From the NCBI GenBank assembly GCA_028689195.1, contig JAQTWR010000181.1:1-6009 (forward strand): a stretch of DNA of 6,009 nt. Direction: 5' to 3'. Origin of the DNA: Anaerolineales bacterium. GTDB lineage: Bacteria > Chloroflexota > Anaerolineae > Anaerolineales > Villigracilaceae. The translations under genes and the position numbers were made by a program. A model generated the notes under the pieces. The model was not told the origin of the DNA and searched no databases. It saw nothing but the letters and a program-made list of their open reading frames with translations. Of the stretch, positions 5,487-6,009 are shown piece after piece (the first letter of the stretch is position 1; every line of letters begins with the position of its first letter).

Positions 5487-6009
5487 ATGGAACTGCATGA
5501 ACTGATTTTCCATCTCGCATCGAACGCCCCCGGTTTTGCGCGACGATTGAAGGACGCGAATCTCGACCCTGTTTCGATTCGCGTCGCGGACGACCTCAAC
5601 GCGCTGCCCGTCATCCGCAAAGATAATTTGGCGGAACTTCAAAAAGAGTCCCCGCCCTTTGGCGGATTTCTGGCTTGCGCGCCCGGCGACTTGAAGAGAA
5701 TCTTCCAATCGCCCGGACCAATCAACGATCCCGAATCGCGCGTCGCCGATTATTGGCGGTGGAAGTCCGCGTTGGAAGCCGCTGATTTTCGTCCAGGCGA
5801 TGTGGCGATGAATTGCTTCGGCTATCATCTCACGCCCGCCGGCGCGATGTTTGAAGAAGGGCTTTGGGCGGTTGGCTGCGCCGTCATCCCCGGCGGCGTG
5901 GGGAATCAAGAGCAACAGGTTCGCGCGCTGCATGATATGAAAGCGAACGCGTATGTCGGCTTGCCTTCGTATCTCAAAGCGCTGATCGAAAAAGCCGCCG
6001 AACTTAATT
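5487..6009 (+). CDS. Phenylacetate-CoA ligase (PaaK)-like AMP-binding protein, 3' truncated
   Basis: The frame stays open from the ATG at 5487 to the window end, giving 174 residues of an adenylate-forming ligase N-terminus beginning MELHELIFHLASNAPGFARR. It aligns by eye with PaaK: LNALPVIRKDNLAELQ (38-53), a helix YWRWKSALEAADFRPGDVAM (89-108), then NCFGYHLTPAGAMFEEGLWA (109-128), VGCAVIPGGVGNQEQQ (129-144) and VGLPSYLKALIEKA (157-170). PaaK makes phenylacetyl-CoA from phenylacetate, ATP and CoA in the cytoplasm. Here the usual P-loop SSGTTGKP is replaced by QSPGPINDPES (74-84), so it belongs to a divergent branch and the substrate is uncertain. The C-terminal half and its catalytic Lys lie outside the window. 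The next upstream in-frame codon of note is the livF stop, with no ATG between, so 5487 is the first ATG; its ribosome-binding site is weak. It probably belongs to the same operon as livF, 45 bases upstream. Confidence 0.88.
   Translation, partial: MELHELIFHLASNAPGFARRLKDANLDPVSIRVADDLNALPVIRKDNLAELQKESPPFGGFLACAPGDLKRIFQSPGPINDPESRVADYWRWKSALEAADFRPGDVAMNCFGYHLTPAGAMFEEGLWAVGCAVIPGGVGNQEQQVRALHDMKANAYVGLPSYLKALIEKAAELN

Noticed and set aside
5463..5933. Minus-strand open frame (156 codons) near the right end
   Set aside because: The + strand here encodes clear PaaK-like motifs continuing to the window end; the reverse frame is a shadow.

Overview
The window is a single co-directional (+ strand) gene cluster for a LivHMKF-type (hydrophobic/branched-chain amino acid family, HAAT) ABC importer, flanked on both sides by adenylate-forming acid:CoA ligases. 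Six protein-coding genes fill almost all of it, and the two at the ends are cut by the window edges. Base composition is moderate to slightly GC-rich. The substrate-binding lipoprotein has a short lipobox signal followed by an Ala/Pro/Thr/Glu linker with three TEAP units. Together with heptad-type intergenic repeats, this is the style I associate with Anaerolineae (Chloroflexota). That placement is an inference from style, not from a marker gene.

Layout. 1-1193: C-terminal part of a long-chain-type acyl-CoA synthetase (AMP-binding), missing its N-terminal third or so. 1193-2065: permease LivH, overlapping the ligase stop by one base. 2075-3118: permease LivM, whose ribosome-binding site contains the livH stop codon. 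3119-3316: a 198-bp gap with a 17-bp palindrome, scattered TTCGTG-like words and possibly a promoter. 3317-4588: substrate-binding lipoprotein (LivK-like). 4589-4649: a short gap filled by a strong nested palindrome. 4650-5441: ATPase LivF. 5442-5486: a gap built largely of five in-register 7-bp units. 5487-end: N-terminal part of a phenylacetate-CoA-ligase (PaaK)-like protein with a non-canonical nucleotide-binding loop.

How they may work together. The lipoprotein captures a small organic or amino acid outside the membrane, LivH and LivM form the channel, and LivF with a LivG partner (not in the window, perhaps just upstream) supplies ATP hydrolysis. Having CoA ligases at both ends suggests the imported compound is a carboxylic acid (aromatic, branched or fatty) that is activated to its CoA thioester on entry, rather than a plain amino acid used for protein synthesis. 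This mixed transporter-ligase arrangement is, to my knowledge, recurrent in bacteria, but its substrate is poorly defined. The parts are ordinary family members. The least ordinary items are the nested palindrome after livK, the heptad array before the last ligase, and that ligase's altered P-loop.
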